9,039 nt of DNA from Candidatus Dadabacteria bacterium (GTDB taxonomy: Bacteria > Desulfobacterota_D > UBA1144 > Nemesobacterales > UBA2774). Each line of letters begins with the position of its first letter. Within the stretch, counting starts at the first letter, position 1. The notes below the pieces were generated by a model. That model saw nothing but the letters and a program-made list of their open reading frames with translations. It was not told where the DNA came from and searched no databases. The stretch lies in assembly GCA_030632765.1 (NCBI GenBank), contig DAOVUC010000049.1, positions 1 to 9,039 of the forward strand, given 5' to 3'. A program made the translations under genes and the position numbers. This document shows positions 1 to 6,458 of the stretch, piece after piece.

Positions 1-858
1 CACGAACAGCAGCATCAAGAATTAATACTTACCGATATTAAGCATGTATTATCTGAGAATCCATTAAACCCGCGATACGTTAGTAAGCAAAAACCTGGCC
101 GGACTACTGATAAACCACAAGAGCTTAAATGGGTATCTTTTGAAGGGGGAGTCTGCAATATAGGAAATGAGGGTGAAGGATTTGGGTATGATAACGAATA
201 TCCCTCGCATAAAGTCTATGTAAACCCCTATATGCTTGGCTCCCGCTTGGTAACAAACGCCCAATATCTGGAATTTATAAAAGACGGGGGCTACGAAACC
301 CCTGAGATCTGGCTTTCAGAGGGTTGGGCCACAGTTGAGACAAATGATTGGAAAGCGCCTTTATATTGGCAGAAAATTAACGGTGAGTGGATGCAGTTTA
401 CTCTCACTGGGCTCCGCAAAGTAGAGCCTAACGAACCACTTACGCATGTATCCTATTTTGAAGCCGACGCCTATGCGAGATGGGCGGGTTCAAGACTACC
501 TACCGAAGCCGAATGGGAAGTTGCTGCATCTAATTTAGAAATAGAGGGTAATTTTGTTGACAACATGAATTTTCATCCAGCACCTTTGAACAAAAGCTCA
601 AATGGACAACCTCTTAAACAAATGTTCGGTGATGTCTGGGAATGGACACAAAGCGCATACTCCGCGTATCCGGGATATAAGACACCTCCCGGAGCACTTG
701 GGGAATACAACGGCAAATTTATGTGCAATCAAATGGTTCTTAGGGGCGGATCATGCGCAACATCAAAATCCCATATCCGAAAAACATATAGAAACTTTTT
801 TCCTACGGACGCTAGATGGCAGTTCATGGGAATAAGGCTCGCTAAAGACGAGGATTAA
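1..858 (+). CDS. egtB: Ergothioneine sulfoxide synthase EgtB, 5'-truncated by window edge
   Basis: EgtB is a non-haem iron enzyme that uses oxygen to join a thiol donor to hercynine, giving the sulfoxide precursor of ergothioneine in the cytoplasm. The visible 285 codons run open from base 1, so the start and most of the N-terminal DinB-like domain lie outside the window. The fragment opens with HEQQHQE, the HxxxHxE iron-ligand motif of EgtB (H1, H5, E7 here). From about residue 45 to the end is the FGE/C-type-lectin-like domain: RLPTEAEWE, the FGDVWEWT segment and the terminal RGGSCAT...RNFFP..ARWQFMGIRLA block. That terminal block resembles, from memory, the cysteine-using Chloracidobacterium-type EgtB more than the mycobacterial gamma-glutamylcysteine-using enzyme; this is inference. 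egtD follows after 33 bases on the same strand, supporting the call. An internal ATG at 232 is not a real start, because conserved coding sequence continues upstream of it. Confidence 0.95.
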   Translation, partial: HEQQHQELILTDIKHVLSENPLNPRYVSKQKPGRTTDKPQELKWVSFEGGVCNIGNEGEGFGYDNEYPSHKVYVNPYMLGSRLVTNAQYLEFIKDGGYETPEIWLSEGWATVETNDWKAPLYWQKINGEWMQFTLTGLRKVEPNEPLTHVSYFEADAYARWAGSRLPTEAEWEVAASNLEIEGNFVDNMNFHPAPLNKSSNGQPLKQMFGDVWEWTQSAYSAYPGYKTPPGALGEYNGKFMCNQMVLRGGSCATSKSHIRKTYRNFFPTDARWQFMGIRLAKDED

Positions 859-891
859 TATTTCAAGCATACAACCATACAAAAAAATCTA

Positions 892-1854
892 ATGAATAGA
901 AACCTAGGTAGATTAAAAAAATTTGAGCCTGAAAAAGAAAACCTTCTAGAGGAAATCCTCAGAGGCTTTAATAAACCTCAAAAAGAACTTCCCAGCAAAC
1001 TCTTTTATGATGAAAGGGGCTCTGCCCTTTTTGATGAGATATGTGAGCTGAATGAGTACTATCTCACAAGAACCGAAACCTCGATCATGTTAGATAATAT
1101 AGAGGATATTTGCTCCGTGCTAGGAAACAAATGTTTATTGATAGAACTTGGGAGCGGAAGCAGCAGGAAAATCAGACTTTTACTTACCGGCCTTCAAGAC
1201 CCGGCAGGATATGTACCGATTGATATATCAGAAGAACATTTAATCAATTCAGTGAATGCTCTTGCAAAAGACTATCCCAGTCTAAGAATATTCCCTGTTT
1301 ACGCTGATTATACTCAGCCATTGAACCTTCCTAACTTTGAATTCTCGCACTCAAAAAAAGCAGTCTATTACCCCGGTTCAACAATTGGAAACTTCGAACC
1401 AAAGTACGCTGCTAAGTTCTTAAACAGGATCGCCAATCGCCTGGGAAGAGAAAATGGGCTCTTGATCGGAATAGATTTAAAAAAAGATAATAAGACTTTA
1501 GAGGATGCGTATAACGATAAAAAAGGAGTTACAGCTGATTTTAATCTCAATATATTAAGAAGATTAAACCGGGAGCTCGGCACGGACTTTAATATGGATA
1601 ATTGGAAACACCACGCATTTTACAACAGAAATGAAGGAAGAATTGAAATGCACCTCATTAGTCTTTCAGATCAGACAGTTCATTTGAACGGGTCCAGTAT
1701 CACATTTGTAAAGAACGAGACCATACTGACTGAATACTCCTACAAATACAGTGTGGAAGATTTTAAGGATCTTATCTCTGACGCATACGATTTGGAGAAA
1801 GTATGGACGGATAAAGAAAACAGATTCGGTATCCTATATTTCACAGTTAAATAA
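892..1854 (+). CDS. egtD: L-histidine N-alpha-methyltransferase EgtD (ergothioneine pathway)
   Basis: EgtD transfers three methyl groups from S-adenosylmethionine to the alpha-amino group of histidine, forming hercynine, the EgtB substrate. The 320-residue length matches the mycobacterial enzyme (about 321). Visible landmarks are the N-terminal LPSKLFYDERGSALFDEI block (33-50), the tyrosine pair before LTRTE (56-57), the SAM-binding ELGSGSS (85-91), YVPIDIS (107-113), YPGSTIGNF (160-168), the tyrosine at 207 just before GVTADFN, and M253. Near the C-terminus E281 and S283 occupy the positions of the mycobacterial histidine-binding E282/S284 pair, and N167 matches N166. All expected catalytic-site positions are therefore present. 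The ATG lies 33 bases after egtB with no clear Shine-Dalgarno sequence, and the next gene starts 5 bases after the stop, so egtB, egtD and the DUF427 gene are probably one transcript. Confidence 0.96.
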   Translation: MNRNLGRLKKFEPEKENLLEEILRGFNKPQKELPSKLFYDERGSALFDEICELNEYYLTRTETSIMLDNIEDICSVLGNKCLLIELGSGSSRKIRLLLTGLQDPAGYVPIDISEEHLINSVNALAKDYPSLRIFPVYADYTQPLNLPNFEFSHSKKAVYYPGSTIGNFEPKYAAKFLNRIANRLGRENGLLIGIDLKKDNKTLEDAYNDKKGVTADFNLNILRRLNRELGTDFNMDNWKHHAFYNRNEGRIEMHLISLSDQTVHLNGSSITFVKNETILTEYSYKYSVEDFKDLISDAYDLEKVWTDKENRFGILYFTVK

Positions 1855-1859
1855 CTATT

Positions 1860-2354
1860 ATGAGTAGAAATCGAATTGAACCCGGACCAGGTCAAGAGTC
1901 TGTTTGGGATTACCCAAGACCCCCTAGAGTTGAGGATACAGAGAAACATATAGAGGTCTTTTTTAATGACATATTAATTGCGGACACTACGGATGCAAAA
2001 AGAGTCCTTGAAACATCGAGTCCCCCTGTTTACTACATTCCTACACAAGATATAGAAATGAAGTATTTTAAAAAAAGTGACAAGCACTCACTTTGTGAAT
2101 GGAAGGGGGTCGCATACTACTACACCATAAAGGTTCATGATAAAGCCACTCTAGATGCGGCCTGGTATTATCCCGACCCTACCCCATCCTTTGAATCTAT
2201 TAGAAATTATATCGCTATTTACCCCCAGGAAATGGACGGATGCTTTGTAGACGGGGAAATAGCTCAGTCCCAAGAAGGGAAATTTTACGGGGGCTGGATT
2301 ACCAGTGATATCGTAGGACCTTTTAAAGGGGAGCGGGGAACAGAGGGCTGGTAG
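1860..2354 (+). CDS. DUF427 domain protein (PF04248), beta-tent fold
   Basis: The 164-residue protein is recognised as DUF427 (also named NTP_transf_9), a small all-beta family whose biochemical role is not established to my knowledge. Family features visible are the N-terminal WDYPRPPRVE (16-25), VFF.D..IADT..A.RVLET in the first half, PPVYYIP (55-61), CEWKG (79-83), AWYYPDP (101-107), YIAIYP (117-122) and GGWITSDIVGPFKG (144-157). The protein ends in a GTEGW tail resembling the GTWGW of relatives. There is no signal peptide or membrane segment, so it is probably cytosolic. The ATG is 5 bases after the egtD stop, implying co-transcription and perhaps translational coupling, which hints at a link to ergothioneine metabolism. 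It ends in tandem stop codons (TAG TAA). The family call is strong; any function is inference from position. Confidence 0.9.
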   Translation: MSRNRIEPGPGQESVWDYPRPPRVEDTEKHIEVFFNDILIADTTDAKRVLETSSPPVYYIPTQDIEMKYFKKSDKHSLCEWKGVAYYYTIKVHDKATLDAAWYYPDPTPSFESIRNYIAIYPQEMDGCFVDGEIAQSQEGKFYGGWITSDIVGPFKGERGTEGW

Positions 2355-2430
2355 TAAGGCAACCTAGCAGGAAGGAAAACTGGAAACTATTCTTCTGTTA
2401 TATTAATCTTCTATAAGCACCTAACTATAA

Positions 2431-2676
2431 AAACAAAGATACGGTGAAGAAATCATTACAAAAGAATCCCTATACCTTAATCAAGATAAACCAAACGTTG
2501 ATCTGGCAAAAACTCTAAGACACTTATATGAGAAATTCAACCACTATTATAAAGCATCATATAGTGGAAGTAATTATGAGGAGCGTGACGAATACCGGCA
2601 GATAATAAAATCGACCAAAGAACTCATTTTAAAACCTGAAAGTAACAAACCTGAAACACATGCTCTAATTGCTTAT
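2431..2676 (+). pseudogene. Start-less upstream part of a truncated ECF sigma factor C-terminal domain
   Basis: The reading frame of the following gene stays open for 82 codons upstream of its first ATG, back to the stop at 2428-2430, and reads like real protein. The segment TLRHLYEKFNHYYKAS matches the opening of the DUF6596 domain in ECF sigma factors (usual form VLYLIFNEGYxAS), and it is followed by the expected helix ending in LIAYMILRASR. None of these 82 codons is ATG, GTG or TTG. The roughly 170 residues of sigma-70 regions 2 and 4 that normally precede this domain are absent, since the intact DUF427 gene sits directly upstream. The simplest reading is a deletion that removed the 5' end of a sigma-factor gene. 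A rare ATT start at 2455, preceded by GGTGA at 2442-2446, is a less likely alternative. Confidence 0.6.
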
Positions 2677-3246
2677 ATGATATTAAGAGCGTCCAGGCTA
2701 CGAGCTATAATCAACAACATATCAGAAAACCCCGACTTAAAAAACCAGAACCGCACACTTTGGGACAAGCGAATGATTGAAGAGGGCATCATGTATCTCG
2801 AGAAGTCAGCCGGTGGACGCAACGCAACGGAATACCACCTAAGAGCCGGAATTTGCGCCTGCCATTCACTGGCAAAAGATTACAGATCTACCAATTGGAA
2901 GAGGATCCTTTCCCTATATAACCAGTACTTGGAGATTAATAATTCTCTTGAGATAGAACTTGAAAGAGCTAAGGTAATTTCAGACATCGAGGGACCAAAA
3001 GCAGCTATAGACGCCGTCTTGAGGATTGATACCCCGAACAACCCTAACAAAAGTAATACACTAAATTCAACCTTAGCTGAACTCTATATAAAGCTTCACA
3101 AATATAAAGAAGCGATAGAGCATTTCTCAAAATGTCTTGAACTTACTAATGATGAAAAAGAGCAATCTATATATTTAAATAAAATAGAGTTCTGCAATCA
3201 GCAATTAGAACTTAAAAAAAAGTATAATCTCATTCTATCATTCTAA
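2677..3246 (+). CDS. Orphan DUF6596/TPR-like C-terminal domain of an ECF-type sigma factor (truncated)
   Basis: From the first available ATG this gives 189 residues. They align, from memory of the family, with the C-terminal helical domain of COG4941-type ECF sigma factors: NRTLWDKRMIEEGIMYLEKS (25-44) corresponds to the family DRSLWDRALIAEGLALLERA. The segment YHLRAGICACHSLA...TNWKRILSLYNQY corresponds to YQLQAAIAACHA...TDWPQIAALYDAL, and ERAKV.SDIEGPKAAIDAV corresponds to NRAVAVAEAEGPEAGLALL. The C-terminal third has a TPR-like helical hairpin (LAELYIKLHKYKEAIEHFSKCLEL). There is no DNA- or core-polymerase-binding domain, so it cannot act as a sigma factor on its own. The domain clearly begins upstream in the same frame, so this ATG probably lies inside the original gene. 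The ABC ATPase gene starts 15 bases downstream. It is either a decaying pseudogene or a stand-alone regulatory or scaffold domain; I favour decay. Confidence 0.55.
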   Translation: MILRASRLRAIINNISENPDLKNQNRTLWDKRMIEEGIMYLEKSAGGRNATEYHLRAGICACHSLAKDYRSTNWKRILSLYNQYLEINNSLEIELERAKVISDIEGPKAAIDAVLRIDTPNNPNKSNTLNSTLAELYIKLHKYKEAIEHFSKCLELTNDEKEQSIYLNKIEFCNQQLELKKKYNLILSF

Positions 3247-3257
3247 GATTATAGAAT
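3223..3257 (+). promoter_or_regulatory. Possible -10 element and inverted repeat ahead of the ABC transporter genes
   Basis: A perfect TATAAT lies at 3223-3228 inside the end of the preceding gene, but no good -35 hexamer stands 16-18 bases upstream. Just downstream, ATTCTA (3240-3245) and TAGAAT (3252-3257) form a perfect 6-bp inverted repeat with a 6-base spacer, ending 4 bases before the ATPase ATG. It could be an operator or a weak hairpin over the translation start. In an A+T-rich region such patterns arise easily by chance. Confidence 0.25.
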
Positions 3258-3261
3258 AGCC

Positions 3262-4008
3262 ATGATAAATCTATTAAACATTTCCAAAGACTATGGAGAA
3301 AATCACGCGGTAAAATCGATTGATTTGACTATAGAGACCGCAAAGACAACCGTTTTAATAGGGCCTAGCGGGTGCGGAAAATCAACTATTCTAAGAATTA
3401 TTATAGGATTAATTACACCAGAGCGGGGAGAAGTCCATATTGAGGGAGACACTCTAACTTCGGATAATTTAATTTTACTTAGAAGAAAGATGGGGTACGT
3501 AATACAGGAAGGAGGGCTTTTTCCCAACCTCACAGCACAGGGGAATGTTTCTCTTATGGCAAGCTACCTGGATTGGGATAAAAAACGTATTCAAAAACGC
3601 ATCGATGAACTTTGTGATCTTACCAAGTTTCCTAAGGACGCGCTCACACGATACCCGATCCAAATCTCCGGAGGCCAAAGGCAGCGTCTTAGCTTAATGA
3701 GAGCTCTTATGCTTGATCCGGATATGTTATTACTCGACGAGCCCTTAGGGGCGCTTGACCCTTTAATTAGGAGCGAGCTGCAAAACGATCTAAAAGAAAT
3801 TTTCAGCTCCCTTTGCAAAACAGTTGTAATGGTTACTCATGACATTGGGGAGGCGGCATTTTTCGGAGACAAGATAGTTCTTATCAAAGAGGGGAGTATC
3901 ATACAGGAAGGTAAAATTTATGATCTGGCGAAAAAACCGGCAGACCCCTTTGTAACAACTTTTATTAACGCACAGAGAACTCACCTTGAATCAGTTGGAG
4001 ATATATAA
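3262..4008 (+). CDS. ABC transporter ATPase, OpuC/ProV/EgtV-type (betaine-like import), no CBS domains
   Basis: This is the cytoplasmic ATP-hydrolysing subunit of an importer. The 248 residues contain a complete ABC domain: Walker A GPSGCGKST (34-42), Q-loop Q82, signature ISGGQRQR (135-142), Walker B MLLLDEP (155-161), D-loop ALD (164-166) and switch histidine H193. The segments around IQEGGLFPNLTAQGNV and LGALDPLIRSELQ are typical of glycine betaine/carnitine/choline transporters. The protein stops soon after the ABC core, so the paired CBS domains present in OpuCA and OpuAA are absent, arguing against the same ionic-strength sensing. Its TAA abuts the ATG of the fused binding protein/permease with no spacer, so the two are a translationally coupled pair. 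No strong ribosome binding site precedes its own ATG. The family is certain; the substrate is open, with ergothioneine an option given egtBD upstream. Confidence 0.93.
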   Translation: MINLLNISKDYGENHAVKSIDLTIETAKTTVLIGPSGCGKSTILRIIIGLITPERGEVHIEGDTLTSDNLILLRRKMGYVIQEGGLFPNLTAQGNVSLMASYLDWDKKRIQKRIDELCDLTKFPKDALTRYPIQISGGQRQRLSLMRALMLDPDMLLLDEPLGALDPLIRSELQNDLKEIFSSLCKTVVMVTHDIGEAAFFGDKIVLIKEGSIIQEGKIYDLAKKPADPFVTTFINAQRTHLESVGDI

Positions 4009-5520
4009 ATGAAACTCCTGAATATATCCCTTCTAATTCTATTTGTTCTAATAGCCTCTTCCTGTAACAACCCGAAAGACTCTAAGAAAGAAATTAAAAT
4101 CGGGTCCAAGAAATTTACGGAGTCTGTGATAATTGGGGAGATTGTCTCGCAGCTTGCCGAGAGCAGTGGAGCGGATGTTAAGTATAGAAAAGAGTTAGGC
4201 GGAACCAGAGTTTTGTGGAATGCTCTATTAAACGGCGATATTGATATTTATCCCGAATATACCGGAACCATCACTCAAGAAATATTCTCTAGTAAAGAAA
4301 TTAATAATCAAAGAGAGCTTAAAGAAGAACTTTTAGAATATAGAATAGGTATAAGCCAACCGCTTGGGTTTAACAACACTTACGCGCTTGGCATGAAAAG
4401 AGATAACGCAGATAAGCTCGGAATCAAGACAATATCTCAACTCAGAGAACATCCTGAGCTTAAGTTTGGATTTTCCAGTGAGTTTGTGAACCGGGGGGAT
4501 GGGTGGCCGAGCCTAAAAGGTGCATACAGACTGCCGCAGAAAAACGTACAGGGACTCGACCACGATCTGGCTTACCGCGGGCTTGAGAGCGGGCATATTG
4601 ATATGATAGACCTTTACTCAACTGATGCCGAGATCCCCTATTACGACTTGAAAATATTAGAGGATGATCTGAAGCATTTTGAAGATTATTACGCTGTTCT
4701 CTTGTACCGAAAGGATTTGGAGAATAAAAATCCCAAAGCTCTTAAGACCATTCTCAAATTAGAGCAAAATATATCGGAGCAAAAAATGGTACAAATGAAC
4801 GCTTCGGTGAAAATTGATGGTATAAGTGAGAAAACTGTAGCTTCAAATTACCTTAAAGAAACACACAGGGTCAATACTACCCCGGTGCATGAATCTTTTC
4901 TGAGCAGACTGTACCACAACACTCTCCAACATCTGTTTCTTGTAGTTATATCCCTCAGCGCCGCAATTATAGTATCTATTCCTCTTGGTATATTCGCATA
5001 TCAGAACCAAAAGGTAGGACATTTGGTATTGGGAGTTGTTGGTATTATACAGACTCTCCCATCTTTAGTCCTTCTCGTTTTTATGATCCCGTTTTTTGGA
5101 ATAGGGACAGTGCCTGCTATAGTGGCGCTCTTTCTCTACAGCCTTCTTCCGATAGTAAGGAACACATATTCAGGGCTAAAAGACATACCGCGAGACATAA
5201 GGGAATCAGGAGAAGCTCTTGGTTTAACTCCGTTTGCCCAGTTTAGGCTTATTGAAATTCCGCTTGCCTCAAGATCCATTTTATCCGGCATAAAAACTTC
5301 CGCCGTAATTAATGTCGGAACCGCAACCCTTGGAGCCTTGATTGGAGCGGGTGGTTACGGTCAGCCCATATTAAGCGGAATCAGGTTAGACAACATGGCT
5401 CTTATTCTGGAGGGCGCAATACCAGCTGCAGTGCTTGCTCTATTAATACAGGGACTGTTTGATTTATCAGAGAGGGTCATTGTTCCTAAGGGTTTGAGAT
5501 TAGAAGAGGGAAAACACTAA
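4009..5520 (+). CDS. Fused substrate-binding protein/permease of an OpuC/EgtU-type ABC importer
   Basis: The 503-residue protein combines the extracytoplasmic binding protein and membrane permease of a betaine-type importer. Residues 1-19 form a signal sequence ending in a lipobox-like ASSC (Cys19), or alternatively an uncleaved anchor. Residues about 28-285 are an OpuAC/ProX-like binding domain: IGSKKFTES (31-39), LGGTRVLWNALLNGDIDIYPEYTGT (63-87), FSSEFVNRGDGWP (155-167), GLDHDLAYRGLESGHIDMID (182-201) and YSTDAEI (203-209). Residues about 307-485 hold five predicted membrane helices (about 307-330, 337-361, 366-384, 425-449, 463-485), with the EAA-type ATPase-contact loop at 399-420 between helices 3 and 4. 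With the binding domain outside, this topology puts the EAA loop in the cytoplasm, as required. As I recall, known EgtU proteins have the opposite order (permease first). The substrate may be ergothioneine, glycine betaine, choline or carnitine, and sequence alone does not decide. Confidence 0.92.
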   Translation: MKLLNISLLILFVLIASSCNNPKDSKKEIKIGSKKFTESVIIGEIVSQLAESSGADVKYRKELGGTRVLWNALLNGDIDIYPEYTGTITQEIFSSKEINNQRELKEELLEYRIGISQPLGFNNTYALGMKRDNADKLGIKTISQLREHPELKFGFSSEFVNRGDGWPSLKGAYRLPQKNVQGLDHDLAYRGLESGHIDMIDLYSTDAEIPYYDLKILEDDLKHFEDYYAVLLYRKDLENKNPKALKTILKLEQNISEQKMVQMNASVKIDGISEKTVASNYLKETHRVNTTPVHESFLSRLYHNTLQHLFLVVISLSAAIIVSIPLGIFAYQNQKVGHLVLGVVGIIQTLPSLVLLVFMIPFFGIGTVPAIVALFLYSLLPIVRNTYSGLKDIPRDIRESGEALGLTPFAQFRLIEIPLASRSILSGIKTSAVINVGTATLGALIGAGGYGQPILSGIRLDNMALILEGAIPAAVLALLIQGLFDLSERVIVPKGLRLEEGKH

Positions 5521-5542
5521 ATAGATTCAGCGCTCAAACATA

Positions 5543-6277
5543 CTATTTCTGGTTTGTATCAAAATCGAGTGATAATTTTATGCCTCTAATTTTTCCGCCA
5601 ACCCTCTTGAGCGCTTTGTCTTTATTATCGGCAATAAACCAGAGTTCGAAGTTCAAATTATCTTTATTAGCACTCCCATCTGAGTCTTCTAAATAATATA
5701 AATATGAGAGTTTGGAATTTTCACCTAAATCTTCAACCTCATACGGCACACCCAGTGTTTCAACGACGTTATCTGAAGTTGGGATTTCAGTTGGATCGTC
5801 GCCTGAAAATTTAGAGATTGCGCTCCTTCTTAATTTACTCACATCGGCATTACCCATGGAGGTAAGCATCTTTTTAAAGAGCGGAATTGATAGATTCTTT
5901 AAAAAGCGCTTAGGAAATGTAACCTGGGTGAGTTTGCCGTCTTCCATTACCATCAGGATAGGAATATCGTATGTATCTCCCTCATCCTGGGAGACTGTGT
6001 GCTGCTTCTGAAAAACATAAGTCCATAACTGCCCCTCATCTATTGTTTCTACCGATACAGGGCTGCCTTTCATAAGCCATATAACATCATCGGTGAGAAG
6101 TACCGGATTCTTGAAGACCAGTGTAAGTCCCCGCTCATCGTTGAGATCAAAATTAGTCTCAAAATCATTAAGCTGGTTCTTAACCTTCACCATTCGTACA
6201 AAAATACAGCTGGAGAGAGAGAAGATAAATAGGAATAGCACTAAGAAGACTAATACCCTGTGTGATTTTATGAACAA
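5543..6277 (-). CDS. Predicted lipoprotein of unknown family
   Basis: I do not recognise the family. From the TTG at 6277 the protein has 244 residues. It begins with FIKSHR, then a hydrophobic stretch of about 16 residues ending in the lipobox LSSC (Cys24), predicting export and lipid attachment. The remainder has no further membrane segment and is rich in charged residues. Recognisable blocks are LTLVFKNPVLLTDDVIWL, a PILMVMEDGKLTQVTFPKRF segment, LGVPYEVEDLG, and a C-terminal FELWFIADNKDKALKRVGGKIRGI. The frame also has a TTG at 6289, but 6277 is preferred because GGAGG (6283-6287) lies 5 bases upstream of it at ideal spacing; starting at 6289 would place that motif inside the gene. It is convergent with the transporter genes, with 22 bases between stops, and divergent from ispE. 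It could be an outer-membrane lipoprotein or a periplasmic factor; no function is claimed. Confidence 0.75.
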   Translation of the reverse strand: MFIKSHRVLVFLVLFLFIFSLSSCIFVRMVKVKNQLNDFETNFDLNDERGLTLVFKNPVLLTDDVIWLMKGSPVSVETIDEGQLWTYVFQKQHTVSQDEGDTYDIPILMVMEDGKLTQVTFPKRFLKNLSIPLFKKMLTSMGNADVSKLRRSAISKFSGDDPTEIPTSDNVVETLGVPYEVEDLGENSKLSYLYYLEDSDGSANKDNLNFELWFIADNKDKALKRVGGKIRGIKLSLDFDTNQK

Positions 6278-6282
6278 GTATT

Positions 6283-6287
6283 CCTCC
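6283..6287 (-). promoter_or_regulatory. Shine-Dalgarno sequence deciding the TTG start of the lipoprotein gene
   Basis: Read on the minus strand, GGAGG is followed by AATAC and then TTG at 6277-6275. The 5-base spacing and strong match make the TTG at 6277 the best start; there is no ATG ahead of the signal peptide. Confidence 0.65.
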
Positions 6288-6311
6288 AAAATCTCAAATC
6301 AGACATTGTGT

Positions 6312-6356
6312 CGAGTAACATATATTACTTTACTCGAAATTCTAGCAAGCTTTCAA
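6312..6356 (-). promoter_or_regulatory. Candidate promoter of the lipoprotein gene with overlapping inverted repeat (operator?)
   Basis: On the minus strand TTGAAA (6351-6356, 5 of 6 to the -35 consensus) is followed after 18 bases by TAAAGT (6327-6332, 4 of 6 to the -10 consensus). This is about 50 bases upstream of the TTG start. A perfect 7-bp inverted repeat, CGAGTAA (6312-6318) and TTACTCG (6330-6336) with 11 bases between, overlaps the -10 and the expected transcription start. That is where a repressor would bind, but it could equally be a 5'-UTR hairpin. Confidence 0.4.
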
Positions 6357-6391
6357 ATGCCTAAGATTGTATATTGTATTTATTACGGGCC

Positions 6392-6436
6392 AAAACGAAA
6401 AACGGGAACACTTCTCGCTCAAGAAGTGCTCCCGTT
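6392..6436 (-). terminator. Rho-independent terminator (minus strand)
   Basis: Arms 6422-6436 and 6401-6415 pair over 15 bp around a 6-base loop (TGAGCG on the minus strand). The pair 6429/6408 is G-U in minus-strand RNA, so the stem is unbroken on that strand. The stem runs into TTTTT followed by CG and TTTT. On the plus strand the stem has an A-C mismatch and is followed by a poor tract (CTCTTAAAGG), so the minus strand is the functional direction. Confidence 0.75.
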
Positions 6437-6444
6437 CTCTTAAA

Positions 6445-6458
6445 GGAGGATGGAGGAT
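6445..6458. repeat. Perfect 7-bp tandem duplication GGAGGAT x2
   Basis: The plus strand reads GGAGGAT twice in a row, and the minus strand reads ATCCTCC twice. The pair fills most of the loop of the hairpin 6439-6468. In the minus-strand transcript it gives two adjacent anti-Shine-Dalgarno sites. Plus-strand reading would give two Shine-Dalgarno sequences but no substantial gene follows them. Confidence 0.7.

Noticed and set aside
232..858. Stand-alone FGE-sulfatase domain protein starting at the ATG at 232
   Set aside because: The same frame is open to base 1 and encodes the HxxxHxE iron motif and the start of the FGE domain, so this is the 3' part of egtB.
6093..6443. 116-codon plus-strand open frame over the lipoprotein gene and the terminator
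   Set aside because: Most of it is antisense to the lipoprotein gene, it runs through the terminator hairpin, and its translation shows no domain-like pattern.
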